From NCBI GenBank assembly GCA_934096805.1, contig CAKOMW010000005.1:1-42225 (forward strand): a stretch of 42,225 bases of DNA, in the 5' to 3' direction. Position numbers and translations under genes: made by a program. The notes below the pieces were generated by a model, which saw only the letters and a list, made by a program, of their open reading frames with translations, ran no database searches and was not told the origin of the DNA. Of the stretch, positions 1 to 7,828 are shown in pieces. The number at the start of each line of letters is the position of its first letter. The first letter of the stretch is position 1. This DNA comes from an uncultured Bacilli bacterium (lineage in GTDB: Bacteria > Bacillota_I > Bacilli_A > RF39 > UBA660).

Positions 1-806
1 ATTTCTGTACCTGCATTTGCACTTAGATAAGTACTCCTATTGGTTTCTGTAACAGTCACAGCATTTGCCCACATCTTATTATCATAATCATACCATTTAT
101 ATGTTTCATTTGTATTACTACTATCTGCTTTCTTCCAACTACTACTTGTATTATCATAGTATACAGGTATCATGTTTTCTGTTAATACTGGTTCATTTGC
201 TCCACTTGTATCAAGAGCTGGAGCACCTTCATTATTTACATTAACTCTAAACTTATAACTATAACTATTATTATTAAATTTATCTGGATTAACATCATAA
301 TCTATCCATGTTCTTATTCTATAGCTTGTTGTTACTTCTCCTTTATTATTTGAGAATGTTTCTTCTTGTTGTTTTAATATATAATTGTTTAGTTTATCTA
401 TTGTTGTTGGTCCTGTTACTTCTGTTTCTACTCCATTTTCTATTTTTGTTAAATATACTTTTACTTCATTATTACTTAATGCATTAGTTACTGTAAGTGG
501 TTCTAGTATTACATTATAGTTTAGTTTTCTTTTTGTATTATCATTTGCATTTGTTTTTATATATGATAATACTTTAAAATCAAAGTAATTTGTTTGTTTT
601 TTACCATCTTCATCTTTCATAGGAAGTGCATTGTTTAGTGTTAGTTCATTTACTTCAGTATAACTCATCTTTACTTGTCCTGTACTAATAGTGTTTTCCC
701 TTGTTGTAGATATTTGACTCCATAGTGCATATGTTCCTAGTGTTACTATCGCTAGTGCAAATATTGATAAACCTATCATAGTTAGTTTCTTTTTCTTATC
801 ATTCAT
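1..806 (-). CDS. Surface protein with TasA/CalY-like signal region (3' end outside window)
   Basis: This open frame starts at ATG 806 and runs off the left edge, so about 268 residues are visible. GGAG lies about 8 bases upstream of the start. The N-terminus is a lysine-rich MNDKKKK followed by a hydrophobic segment ending in GTYALWSQ. That resembles the SipW-dependent signal peptides of TasA/camelysin proteins, which begin an exported beta-sandwich shortly after the signal. The rest is rich in Asn and Thr with no cysteine cluster, like a repetitive surface adhesin. I do not recognise the downstream domains. Whether its C-terminus carries the lectin-like domain of surface proteins A-C cannot be seen here. 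Export is confident; function is unknown. Confidence 0.75.
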   Translation of the reverse strand, partial: MNDKKKKLTMIGLSIFALAIVTLGTYALWSQISTTRENTISTGQVKMSYTEVNELTLNNALPMKDEDGKKQTNYFDFKVLSYIKTNANDNTKRKLNYNVILEPLTVTNALSNNEVKVYLTKIENGVETEVTGPTTIDKLNNYILKQQEETFSNNKGEVTTSYRIRTWIDYDVNPDKFNNNSYSYKFRVNVNNEGAPALDTSGANEPVLTENMIPVYYDNTSSSWKKADSSNTNETYKWYDYDNKMWANAVTVTETNRSTYLSANAGTE

Positions 807-837
807 AATCTTACTCCTTTACCTATCTTATAGCTTA

Positions 838-867
838 ATTATATATATATATATATATATTAGTCAA
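838..867 (-). promoter_or_regulatory. Promoter with an (AT)10 repeat as its spacer
   Basis: On the minus strand TTGACT (867-862) and TATAAT (843-838) are separated by 18 bases made almost entirely of the (AT)10 run at 841-860. Each gain or loss of one AT unit would change the spacer by two bases. It drives the left-edge surface protein, whose ATG is about 30 bases downstream of the -10 box. The boxes are seen; switching is inferred. Confidence 0.65.
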
Positions 868-920
868 GTTTTTTGTTGCATTTATGTTTCTTTTTGTTTA
901 GCGTTAGTTAATTTTTTTAT

Positions 921-947
921 GAAAAAATTGGCCGTGTTGGACCAATT
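921..947 (-). terminator. Terminator of the arc operon
   Basis: Minus strand: an 8 bp stem (AATTGGTC with GGCCAATT, one G-U pair) and a 6 base loop, followed by a run of T. It begins 5 bases after the stop codon of the carrier gene and ends the arcA-arcB-arcC-carrier operon. Confidence 0.8.
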
Positions 948-952
948 ATTTC

Positions 953-2416
953 TTATAGAATAACCATAGCAAGTGTTAGGATTATCATTGATGCTAGGGC
1001 TATTGTTAAGATTACTTTTAGGGACCATTTAAACCAAGTGGAGTATTCTACTCCTGCTAGGGCAAGACCACCCATTATGGCTCCACATGTTGGTGTTATT
1101 AGATTTACTAAACCATTTGATGCTACTATTGTCATTAATGTTGTTTCAACACTATATCCTAAAGTGTTTGCAAGTGGACCCATGATTGGGGTACTAAGGG
1201 TTGCTAGTCCTGATGATGATGGTACTAGTATTGATAGTCCTATGTGTAATAAGTAACTAAGTGGAGCAAATAGTCCTGCTGAAACATTTTTTAATGCTTC
1301 GGCAGCATTGTAGATTATATAATTATCTAGGTGTGTTATACCCATTAGAATTGATACACCACGAGCTACTGCGATTATTAAGACTACTCCCATCATATCA
1401 GCAGCACCTGATACAAAAGTTGTTGCTGTTTCTTTTTCTCCTGATTTATTAATCAGTGCTATTATTATAGTCATTATAAAGAACCATAGTGAGCTTTCAT
1501 TGAAGTACCATTTTCCAAGTGGTGCTCCTGATAAGATTCCTGTTTTTTCAAATATGGTTATTCCAAAGTCTCCCCATGGAATGAAGCCTACTATCATTAC
1601 TAGGAAAGTAATTGCAAAAAGAATTAATGTTATTTTTTGTTTTCCATTTAGTTTGGCATTTTTTGCATCTTCATTGCTTTCTGCTTTTCCATATCTCTTT
1701 TCCATTATTTTTTGTTCTTGTAATGATAGGAATGTTGAGCCTTTGTCTTTTTTTACTTTTTTAGCATAGTTCATAACGAATATAATTGATATTGCAAGTG
1801 ATGCTAACCATAGGAATATTCCTAGAACTATTATTATTGCTTGATTAGCTACTATTCCTTCAGGTAAGGCATCTACTGCTACTCCAACGGCAAATGGATT
1901 TATTGTAGATCCTAACACCCCTGAGCCTGCTCCGAGTAGAACAATAGCAGATGCTACTATTGTGTCCATTCCTGCAACGACCATAGTGGCGGCAAGCAAG
2001 GCATAGAATCCTACTGTTTCTTCTAACATTCCATATGTTGTTCCTCCAACTGAGAAGATGAACATAAGAATTGGAATTAGAAGTAACTCCTTTCCTTTTA
2101 ATTTTTTAACCAAAACCTTGATTCCTGTTTCTAGCGCTTCTGTTTTAGAAATTATTGCTAAGAAACCTCCTAGTATAAAGATGAAAATTCCGACTTCGAT
2201 TGAATCTTTAAATCCTAGGATTGGTGACATTAACACATCAGATAATTTTGCAGGTACAACTCCACTTCCATTATTTATGACATCACTTGTAGAGAAGGTT
2301 GCTTCTGGAAGAATGTGTGTCAATATCGCCAGTGCGATAATAAGAATAAACAAAATTGAAAATGATGTAAGCATAAATTTTCTATTTTTTTGTTTAACTT
2401 TTTTCTTATTAGCCAT
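953..2416 (-). CDS. YfcC/DcuC-superfamily permease, probable arginine/ornithine carrier of the ADI pathway
   Basis: A 487-residue polytopic membrane protein with about a dozen hydrophobic segments and a basic cytoplasmic N-terminus (MANKKKVKQKNRK). Motifs such as GGTTYGM near residue 125, GSTINPF near 170 and PSSSGLATLSTPIMGPL near 395 fit the YfcC branch of the C4-dicarboxylate/DcuC superfamily. It is the last gene of the arginine deiminase operon, 21 bases after arcC. In many Firmicutes such a carrier replaces the classical ArcD antiporter and is assumed to exchange arginine for ornithine. The family call is firm. The substrate is inferred from gene context only. Confidence 0.82.
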   Translation of the reverse strand: MANKKKVKQKNRKFMLTSFSILFILIIALAILTHILPEATFSTSDVINNGSGVVPAKLSDVLMSPILGFKDSIEVGIFIFILGGFLAIISKTEALETGIKVLVKKLKGKELLLIPILMFIFSVGGTTYGMLEETVGFYALLAATMVVAGMDTIVASAIVLLGAGSGVLGSTINPFAVGVAVDALPEGIVANQAIIIVLGIFLWLASLAISIIFVMNYAKKVKKDKGSTFLSLQEQKIMEKRYGKAESNEDAKNAKLNGKQKITLILFAITFLVMIVGFIPWGDFGITIFEKTGILSGAPLGKWYFNESSLWFFIMTIIIALINKSGEKETATTFVSGAADMMGVVLIIAVARGVSILMGITHLDNYIIYNAAEALKNVSAGLFAPLSYLLHIGLSILVPSSSGLATLSTPIMGPLANTLGYSVETTLMTIVASNGLVNLITPTCGAIMGGLALAGVEYSTWFKWSLKVILTIALASMIILTLAMVIL

Positions 2417-2437
2417 TTTTAATCCTCCTTTTTATTT

Positions 2438-3358
2438 TTATTTTATTAAAGTACCAGTTTTGCCTTCTAGAGCTTCTTTAGCACTTAATAACGATGTAAT
2501 TATTGCTTCTTTGTTTGTATTTTCTATAAAGTTTAAGCATGCTTGTATTTTTGGCAACATACTACCTGGTGCAAATTGTTGCGATTTTATGTACTCTTTA
2601 ATTTTTTCTTTCTCTAGTATATCTAGTTTTATTTCTTGGTCTGTATTATAGTTTAGGTATACTTTTTCAACATTTGTTAAGATGACTAGTTTGTCTACTC
2701 CCAGTTTTTCAGCAAGTAAACTACTGGATAAGTCTTTGTCTATTACGGCATCTATTCCTTTTAAAGTGTCATTTTCTTCGATTACCGGTATACCTCCACC
2801 ACCAAGGGCTATTACTATGTTTTGTTTTTCGATTAGGTCTTTGATTGAGTTTATTTCTATTATGTCAATTGGTTTGGGTGATGGCACTACTCTTCTGTAG
2901 CCTTTATTTTTTTCTTCTTTTAAGATGTATGGACTTTCTTTTTCTATTTGCTCTTTTTCTTCTTTTGTGTAATATAGTCCTATTGGTTTAGTTGGATTTT
3001 CAAAGGCTTGATCATTTTTATTTACTAGAACTTCTGTTATCACGGTTACGCAGTTTTTATTTATTTTTCTTTTTCTTAGTTCATTAGTAATTGATTGTTG
3101 AAGATGATATCCTATGTATCCTTCACTCATGGCATTGCATTCAGCAAATGGCATATCGAAATTATTTTCTTGTTTTGTTTTGTCAAATGCTAGGTTAATC
3201 ATTCCTACTTGGGGTCCATTTCCATGGGTTAGAACTATTTCGTGTCCTTGTTCTATTAAGTCAACTATTGTTGTAGCTGTTTGTTTTACAAGTTCTAATT
3301 GTTCTTTTGGTGTTTTACCTAGGGCATTGCCTCCTAGGGCAATTAATAGCTTACTCAT
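2438..3358 (-). CDS. arcC: Carbamate kinase
   Basis: 306 residues, the usual length. It catalyses the last step of the arginine deiminase pathway, transferring phosphate from carbamoyl phosphate to ADP to give ATP, ammonia and CO2. The amino-acid-kinase fold is shown by the N-terminal LLIALGGNAL, THGNGPQVG near residue 44, GYRRVVPSP near 153, IALGGGGIPV near 183 and GIDAVIDKDLSSSLLA near 202. Its ATG lies inside the end of arcB (8 base overlap, ATGAGTAA), which implies translational coupling. Confidence 0.96.
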   Translation of the reverse strand: MSKLLIALGGNALGKTPKEQLELVKQTATTIVDLIEQGHEIVLTHGNGPQVGMINLAFDKTKQENNFDMPFAECNAMSEGYIGYHLQQSITNELRKRKINKNCVTVITEVLVNKNDQAFENPTKPIGLYYTKEEKEQIEKESPYILKEEKNKGYRRVVPSPKPIDIIEINSIKDLIEKQNIVIALGGGGIPVIEENDTLKGIDAVIDKDLSSSLLAEKLGVDKLVILTNVEKVYLNYNTDQEIKLDILEKEKIKEYIKSQQFAPGSMLPKIQACLNFIENTNKEAIITSLLSAKEALEGKTGTLIK

Positions 3359-4343
3359 CTTTTAGGGTTGCATATATAACAGCTTTTATAGTATGCATTC
3401 TATTTTCGGCTTCTAGAAATACTTTAGAATAAGAGCTTTCAAATACTTCGTCAGTTACTTCCATTTCTTTTAAGCCGTATTTTTCGTATATTTCTTTGCC
3501 TATTTTTGTATCTATATTGTGGAATGATGGTAAGCAATGTAGGAATATTACGTTAGAACTTGCTTTTTTTATTTTGTCCATGTTTACTTGATACGGACTT
3601 AAATCTTTTATTCTTTCTTGCCAAACAGATTCTTCTTCTCCCATAGATACCCAAACATCAGTATACATAATGTTACAGTTTTTTACTCCAATTTCTATAT
3701 CTTCTGTCAATGTGATTTTTGAATTATTTTTTTTGGCAATTTCGGCACATTTTAAAACTAATTCTTCATTTGGAAAGTATTTTTTAGGACAACATGCTGT
3801 ATAGTTTATTCCTAGTTTAGCACAAGCTACCATAAGAGAATTGCCCATATTGTATCTGGCATCTCCAAAGTAAGTAAAGTTTAGTCCTTCTAAATGTCCA
3901 AAGTGTTCTTTCACAGTTAGAAAGTCAGCAAGAACTTGTGTTGGATGAAATTCATTAGTAAGACCATTATATACTGGTACAGACGAATACTGTGCTATTT
4001 GTTCAACAATATCTTGACCAAAACCACGATATTCAATAGCATCGTATATGCTTGATAAGACTCTAGCAGTGTCTTCTATTGTTTCTTTTTTACCAATTTG
4101 AGAACCAGTTGGTCCTAGATAGGTTGATCCCATGCCAAGATCCATGGCTGCTACTTCAAAGGAGCATCTTGTTCTGGTTGAGTCTTTTTCAAATATTAAT
4201 GCAATGCTTTTTCCTTTTAAATATTGGTGGTCAATATTATTTTTCTTTTTTTCTTTTAATTCACTTGCTAAATTTATTAAGTATTTTATTTCATCTTCGG
4301 TATAATCAAGTAGTTTTAAGAAGTCTCTTCCTTTTAAGTTCAT
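3351..4343 (-). CDS. arcB: Ornithine carbamoyltransferase, catabolic
   Basis: 330 residues. In this operon it should run in the catabolic direction, splitting citrulline with phosphate into ornithine and carbamoyl phosphate. Visible motifs are the carbamoyl phosphate loop STRTR near residue 55, the HPTQVLADFLT segment near 132 and the ornithine-side HCLPSFH near 270. It sits one base after the arcA stop and overlaps arcC by 8 bases. The sequence alone does not separate the anabolic from the catabolic enzyme. The name rests on the neighbours. Confidence 0.95.
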   Translation of the reverse strand: MNLKGRDFLKLLDYTEDEIKYLINLASELKEKKKNNIDHQYLKGKSIALIFEKDSTRTRCSFEVAAMDLGMGSTYLGPTGSQIGKKETIEDTARVLSSIYDAIEYRGFGQDIVEQIAQYSSVPVYNGLTNEFHPTQVLADFLTVKEHFGHLEGLNFTYFGDARYNMGNSLMVACAKLGINYTACCPKKYFPNEELVLKCAEIAKKNNSKITLTEDIEIGVKNCNIMYTDVWVSMGEEESVWQERIKDLSPYQVNMDKIKKASSNVIFLHCLPSFHNIDTKIGKEIYEKYGLKEMEVTDEVFESSYSKVFLEAENRMHTIKAVIYATLKDE

Positions 4344-4344
4344 T

Positions 4345-5571
4345 TTAGTCCTCCCTTATTAAAGGCATACTCATACAACGAGGGCCTCCTCTTCCACGTG
4401 ATAGTTCTGCTCCATGCATTTCTAATACTTTTAATCCATTTTCTCTTAATACTTTATTAGTTATATTGTTGCGATCATAAACTATTACAACTCCTGGAGC
4501 AATGCAAAGAGTGTTTGAACCATCGTTCCATTGTTCTCTTTCGGCAGCAATTGGATCGTTTCCTGCGCATGGTATTAAGGTTATGTCTATTCCAAGATAT
4601 TCTTCTAGAATCATTTCTAAAGAACCTTGTTTTTCAACAACTTTAATTTTATCGTTATTTTTAGTTATTTCATAGACTTTTAATGTTTCCATAATTCCTG
4701 GATGGTAAGTAAATTTGTCATAGTCTATTTGAGTGAATACTGTGTCTAAGTGCATAAATGCTCTAGAGTTTGGTATTTCAAAGGCAAGAATGGTATCAAT
4801 TTGACAGTTTTCATCACTGAAAAGATTTTTACTTAATTCTTCAATGGCATTGGCACTTGTTCTTTGAGATATTCCTATTGCTAGAGTGCTTTCGTTTAAA
4901 TTTAGGACGTCTCCTCCTTCAATATGAAATTCATTGTATCTATCATAATATTTATCAACTTTATCTTTAAAGTCTGGATGGTGATTGAATATGTATTCGG
5001 CATATATTGTTTCTCTATTTCTAGTTACAGAATACATTTTGTTTAGGCAAACACCATTTCCAATGCTAGCGAATGGATCTCTTGTGAAGTATAGATTAGG
5101 CATTGGGTCGCAAACAAATAGGCTATCTGGTTCAATCATGTCTACTAATGATTCTCCTAGTTTTGCTTGTTCTTTTACAATGTCGTCTATCTTTATTCCT
5201 TCTATTGTTTTTAAGACTAATTCTTTTGCGTCTTTAATATTCATTAAATATTCATAGACTAGACTACGATATTTTGGAGTTCTAACTCCAGCTTCATAGA
5301 TGAATTGTCTAATAAAGGTTTCTCTTATTTCAGAATTCAAGTCTATTACTTGAGCCATTAGGTCTTCAAGATATACTACTTCTACTCCATTTTCTTTTAG
5401 AATAGTGGCAAACTCATCGTGTTCTTTTTGGGCCACTTCAAGATATGGAATGTCATCAAATAAAAGTCTTTGTAGAGTATCAGGTGTTAAATTTAGTAAT
5501 TCTTTACCCGGTCTATGTAGCAAGACTTTTTTTAATGGTTTAATTTCACTTTTTACATTAATTGCATTCAT
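4345..5571 (-). CDS. arcA: Arginine deiminase
   Basis: 408 residues, full length. It hydrolyses arginine to citrulline and ammonia, the first step of the ADI pathway, giving ATP and acid resistance. Diagnostic segments are YFTRDPFASIGNG near residue 161, the catalytic EGGDVL near 217, MHLDTVFTQ near 271, and the C-terminal GGPRCMSMPL holding the nucleophilic cysteine near residue 400. First gene of the operon, with a good promoter upstream and GGAGG about 8 bases before the ATG. Confidence 0.97.
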   Translation of the reverse strand: MNAINVKSEIKPLKKVLLHRPGKELLNLTPDTLQRLLFDDIPYLEVAQKEHDEFATILKENGVEVVYLEDLMAQVIDLNSEIRETFIRQFIYEAGVRTPKYRSLVYEYLMNIKDAKELVLKTIEGIKIDDIVKEQAKLGESLVDMIEPDSLFVCDPMPNLYFTRDPFASIGNGVCLNKMYSVTRNRETIYAEYIFNHHPDFKDKVDKYYDRYNEFHIEGGDVLNLNESTLAIGISQRTSANAIEELSKNLFSDENCQIDTILAFEIPNSRAFMHLDTVFTQIDYDKFTYHPGIMETLKVYEITKNNDKIKVVEKQGSLEMILEEYLGIDITLIPCAGNDPIAAEREQWNDGSNTLCIAPGVVIVYDRNNITNKVLRENGLKVLEMHGAELSRGRGGPRCMSMPLIRED

Positions 5572-5597
5572 AATTTTCCTCCCTATGTTACAATAAA

Positions 5598-5626
5598 ATT
5601 ATACCACAGTAGTAGTTTTTGGTAAA
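5598..5626 (-). promoter_or_regulatory. Promoter of the arc operon
   Basis: Minus strand: TTTACC (5626-5621), 17 base spacer, perfect TATAAT (5603-5598), about 27 bases before the arcA ATG. The T run of the ruvB terminator leads directly into the -35 box. I see no clear CRP/FNR or ArgR site. Confidence 0.8.
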
Positions 5627-5627
5627 G

Positions 5628-5663
5628 AAAAATACTTTAATTAATTTCGATTAAAGTATTTTT
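5628..5663 (-). terminator. Terminator overlapping the ruvB stop codon
   Basis: A 14 bp perfect stem (AAAAATACTTTAAT and its complement) with an 8 base loop, then TTTTT on the minus strand. The 5' arm is formed by the last codons of ruvB (KYFN), so the hairpin starts inside the gene. Confidence 0.85.
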
Positions 5664-6594
5664 TACATTCTTCAGTAACAATTCTTCCTCTTGAAGTTCT
5701 TTTTATGTAACCAATTTGAATCAGGTATGGTTCATACATGTCTTCAATGGTGCTGGTTTCCTCTCCGATTGAAGTTGCTAGGGAATCAATGCCCACTGGT
5801 CCACCATTGAATTTGTCCATGATAGTAAGCAGGATTTCTTTGTCTGTTTCGTCTAATCCTTTTTTATCTATTTTTAGTCTGTCAAGAGCTTTGTTAGTTA
5901 TTTCTGTGTTTATTGTTTCTAAATTTTCTACAAGAGCAAAGTCTCTTACTCTTTTGAATAGATTATTGGCTATTCTAGGGGTGCCCCTGCTACGGGATGC
6001 TAAGGTATAGGCTGCTTCATTGGTTATTTCCATATCTAAGACTTCGCTAGTTCTTTTTATGATGTCTGTTAATTCTTCGATGGTATAGTATTGTAGTTTG
6101 TTTACAATGCCGAATCTATCTCTTAGAGGTGATGTAAGGTCTCCAGCACGGGTTGTAGCTCCGACGAGAGTGAAAGGTGGTAAGTCTATTTTTATGTTTC
6201 TGGTTTGATTATCAGTTCCTATTATGATGTCTAGAGTGAAGTCTTCCATTGCTGGATATAGTATTTCTTCGATAAATCTTGGCATTCGATGTATTTCATC
6301 AATGAATAAGACATCTCCTGGTTCTAAGGTTGATAGGATGGCTGCTAAATCGCCTGATTTTTCTATTGAAGGACCACTGGCTGTTTTTATATTCACACCA
6401 AGTTCATTGGCAATTATATAGGCCATGGTTGTTTTTCCAAGTCCTGGTGGACCGTATAAGAGAACATGATCTAGTGATTCCTTTCTCATTTTAGCAGCTT
6501 CAATAAATACCTTCATATTTTCTTTAACCTCTTTTTGTCCAATGTATTCATCGATTAGTTGAGGTCTTATTGTTTTTTCATAATTTTCGTTCAT
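5641..6594 (-). CDS. ruvB: Holliday junction branch migration ATPase RuvB
   Basis: 317 residues, slightly shorter than the usual 330-350. Hexameric AAA+ motor that drives branch migration with RuvA. Seen: RPQLIDEYIGQ at the N-terminus, Walker A GPPGLGKTT near residue 46, Walker B LFIDEIHR near 95, sensor GATTRAG near 145, arginine finger SPLRDRFG near 154, and a C-terminal winged helix ending in RTSRGR. It follows tdk by 4 bases, while ruvA lies on the far side of tdk. Confidence 0.97.
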   Translation of the reverse strand: MNENYEKTIRPQLIDEYIGQKEVKENMKVFIEAAKMRKESLDHVLLYGPPGLGKTTMAYIIANELGVNIKTASGPSIEKSGDLAAILSTLEPGDVLFIDEIHRMPRFIEEILYPAMEDFTLDIIIGTDNQTRNIKIDLPPFTLVGATTRAGDLTSPLRDRFGIVNKLQYYTIEELTDIIKRTSEVLDMEITNEAAYTLASRSRGTPRIANNLFKRVRDFALVENLETINTEITNKALDRLKIDKKGLDETDKEILLTIMDKFNGGPVGIDSLATSIGEETSTIEDMYEPYLIQIGYIKRTSRGRIVTEECKKYFNRN

Positions 6595-6598
6595 ATTC

Positions 6599-7207
6599 TC
6601 ACCTCATTTCTTCTTTTATTTTATCAAAGTCTATTTTTTGTACTTTTCTTAAATAGCAGTCTCCACAAAGAGGAATATATTCTATGTTTTCTGTACCATC
6701 AATTATAATTTCTTCTCCGTCTTTGACAAAGTTTTTTCCTACTTTTCTGCCTACGTATCTTGCTATTTTTCCACATGCACATAGAGTTGTTAATTCTTCA
6801 AGAACATCGGCAATTTCTAGTAATCTTTTGCTACCAGCAAATGATTCCATTTTAAAATTAATTCTAAGTCCATAACAGATTACGGGTATGTCGCAGGCTT
6901 TTGATATTAAAAATAGTTCATTTACTTGATTGGTTGATAAAAATTGAGCTTCATCTACTAAAATACAACTGATATCTTTTAATTTTCCTTTTAGGACTTC
7001 TAGTATACTGTCTGAATATAACACTAGATAATCAACTTTTCTTTTTAAACCTACTCTAGAAGTTATATTGTCTTTTCCTTTGTTGTCAACAGCTGGTTTA
7101 ATAACTATTATTTTATATCCATTTTCTTCATAATTATGTGCAGTTCTAATTAAATCAATACTTTTTCCAGAGTTCATAGTAGCGTGTTTGAAATGCATTT
7201 TTGCCAT
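6599..7207 (-). CDS. tdk: Thymidine kinase
   Basis: 202 residues, type II thymidine kinase, which phosphorylates salvaged thymidine to dTMP. Seen: P-loop MNSGKSIDL near residue 12, VDEAQFL near 86, a lasso region, and zinc ligands in CACGK near 142 and CGDCY near 181. It sits between ruvA (13 base gap) and ruvB (4 base gap) in one apparent operon, an unusual place for a salvage gene. Confidence 0.95.
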   Translation of the reverse strand: MAKMHFKHATMNSGKSIDLIRTAHNYEENGYKIIVIKPAVDNKGKDNITSRVGLKRKVDYLVLYSDSILEVLKGKLKDISCILVDEAQFLSTNQVNELFLISKACDIPVICYGLRINFKMESFAGSKRLLEIADVLEELTTLCACGKIARYVGRKVGKNFVKDGEEIIIDGTENIEYIPLCGDCYLRKVQKIDFDKIKEEMR

Positions 7208-7220
7208 GGTATCTCCTCCT

Positions 7221-7772
7221 TTATTTTAATAATAGTTTTAGTGCTTCTTTTACTTGTTCTTCAATCGTTTTGTCATCAGACACTTTATTTATAATAGTTT
7301 TAAAGTCTTTTTCTTTATATCCTAATCCTTTTAAAACTTCAATTAATTCTTCTTTATTGTTAACATTTTCATTTATTGTTATGTTAAGTTTTCCTTTTAA
7401 ATCAAGAATAATTTGTTTAGCTACTTTATCTCCAATTTTAGGAAATTTAGTTAAATACAAAAGATTCTCTCTTTCTATAGCATCACATATACCAGTGATA
7501 CTTCCTGTTGCAAACATAGGAAGTGCTATTTTAGGACCAATTCCTTTTACACTTATTAGTTTTAAGAATAGTTCTTTTTCTTCTTGAGATTTAAAACCAA
7601 ATAGATTGTGTTCATCTTCTTTTATTTGTTGATATAAATATATTTTATATTCTTTCCCTATTTCATATGAATAAGGATTGGATACATGAATTTTATATCC
7701 TATATTATTTACTTCTAAGGATATGAATACTGATTCTTGCTCCATTACTTTGCCTATCATATATGAGTACAT
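7221..7772 (-). CDS. ruvA: Holliday junction binding protein RuvA
   Basis: 183 residues from the ATG at 7772, which has AGGTG 5 bases upstream and gives the family N-terminus MYSYMIGKV. The frame also opens at a GTG at 7781, but that codon is part of the Shine-Dalgarno site. RuvA tetramers bind four-way junctions and load RuvB. Seen: OB-fold domain 1, helix-hairpin-helix segments around ISVKGIGPKIAL near residue 80 and KFPKIGDKVAKQII near 116, and a flexible acidic linker to the RuvB-binding C-terminal domain. Confidence 0.94.
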   Translation of the reverse strand: MYSYMIGKVMEQESVFISLEVNNIGYKIHVSNPYSYEIGKEYKIYLYQQIKEDEHNLFGFKSQEEKELFLKLISVKGIGPKIALPMFATGSITGICDAIERENLLYLTKFPKIGDKVAKQIILDLKGKLNITINENVNNKEELIEVLKGLGYKEKDFKTIINKVSDDKTIEEQVKEALKLLLK

Positions 7773-7797
7773 TTGTTTCACCTACCTTGTTTATATT

Positions 7798-7826
7798 ATT
7801 ATATCATTCATACATTCGTTTGTAAA
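7798..7826 (-). promoter_or_regulatory. Promoter of ruvA-tdk-ruvB
   Basis: Minus strand TTTACA (7826-7821), 17 base spacer, TATAAT (7803-7798), about 26 bases before the ruvA ATG and just after the priA stop. No LexA-like box is visible. Confidence 0.75.
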
Positions 7827-7828
7827 TG

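Noticed and set aside
2058..2651. 197-codon plus-strand frame crossing the arcC/carrier boundary
   Set aside because: Antisense shadow spanning two well-supported genes and their junction.
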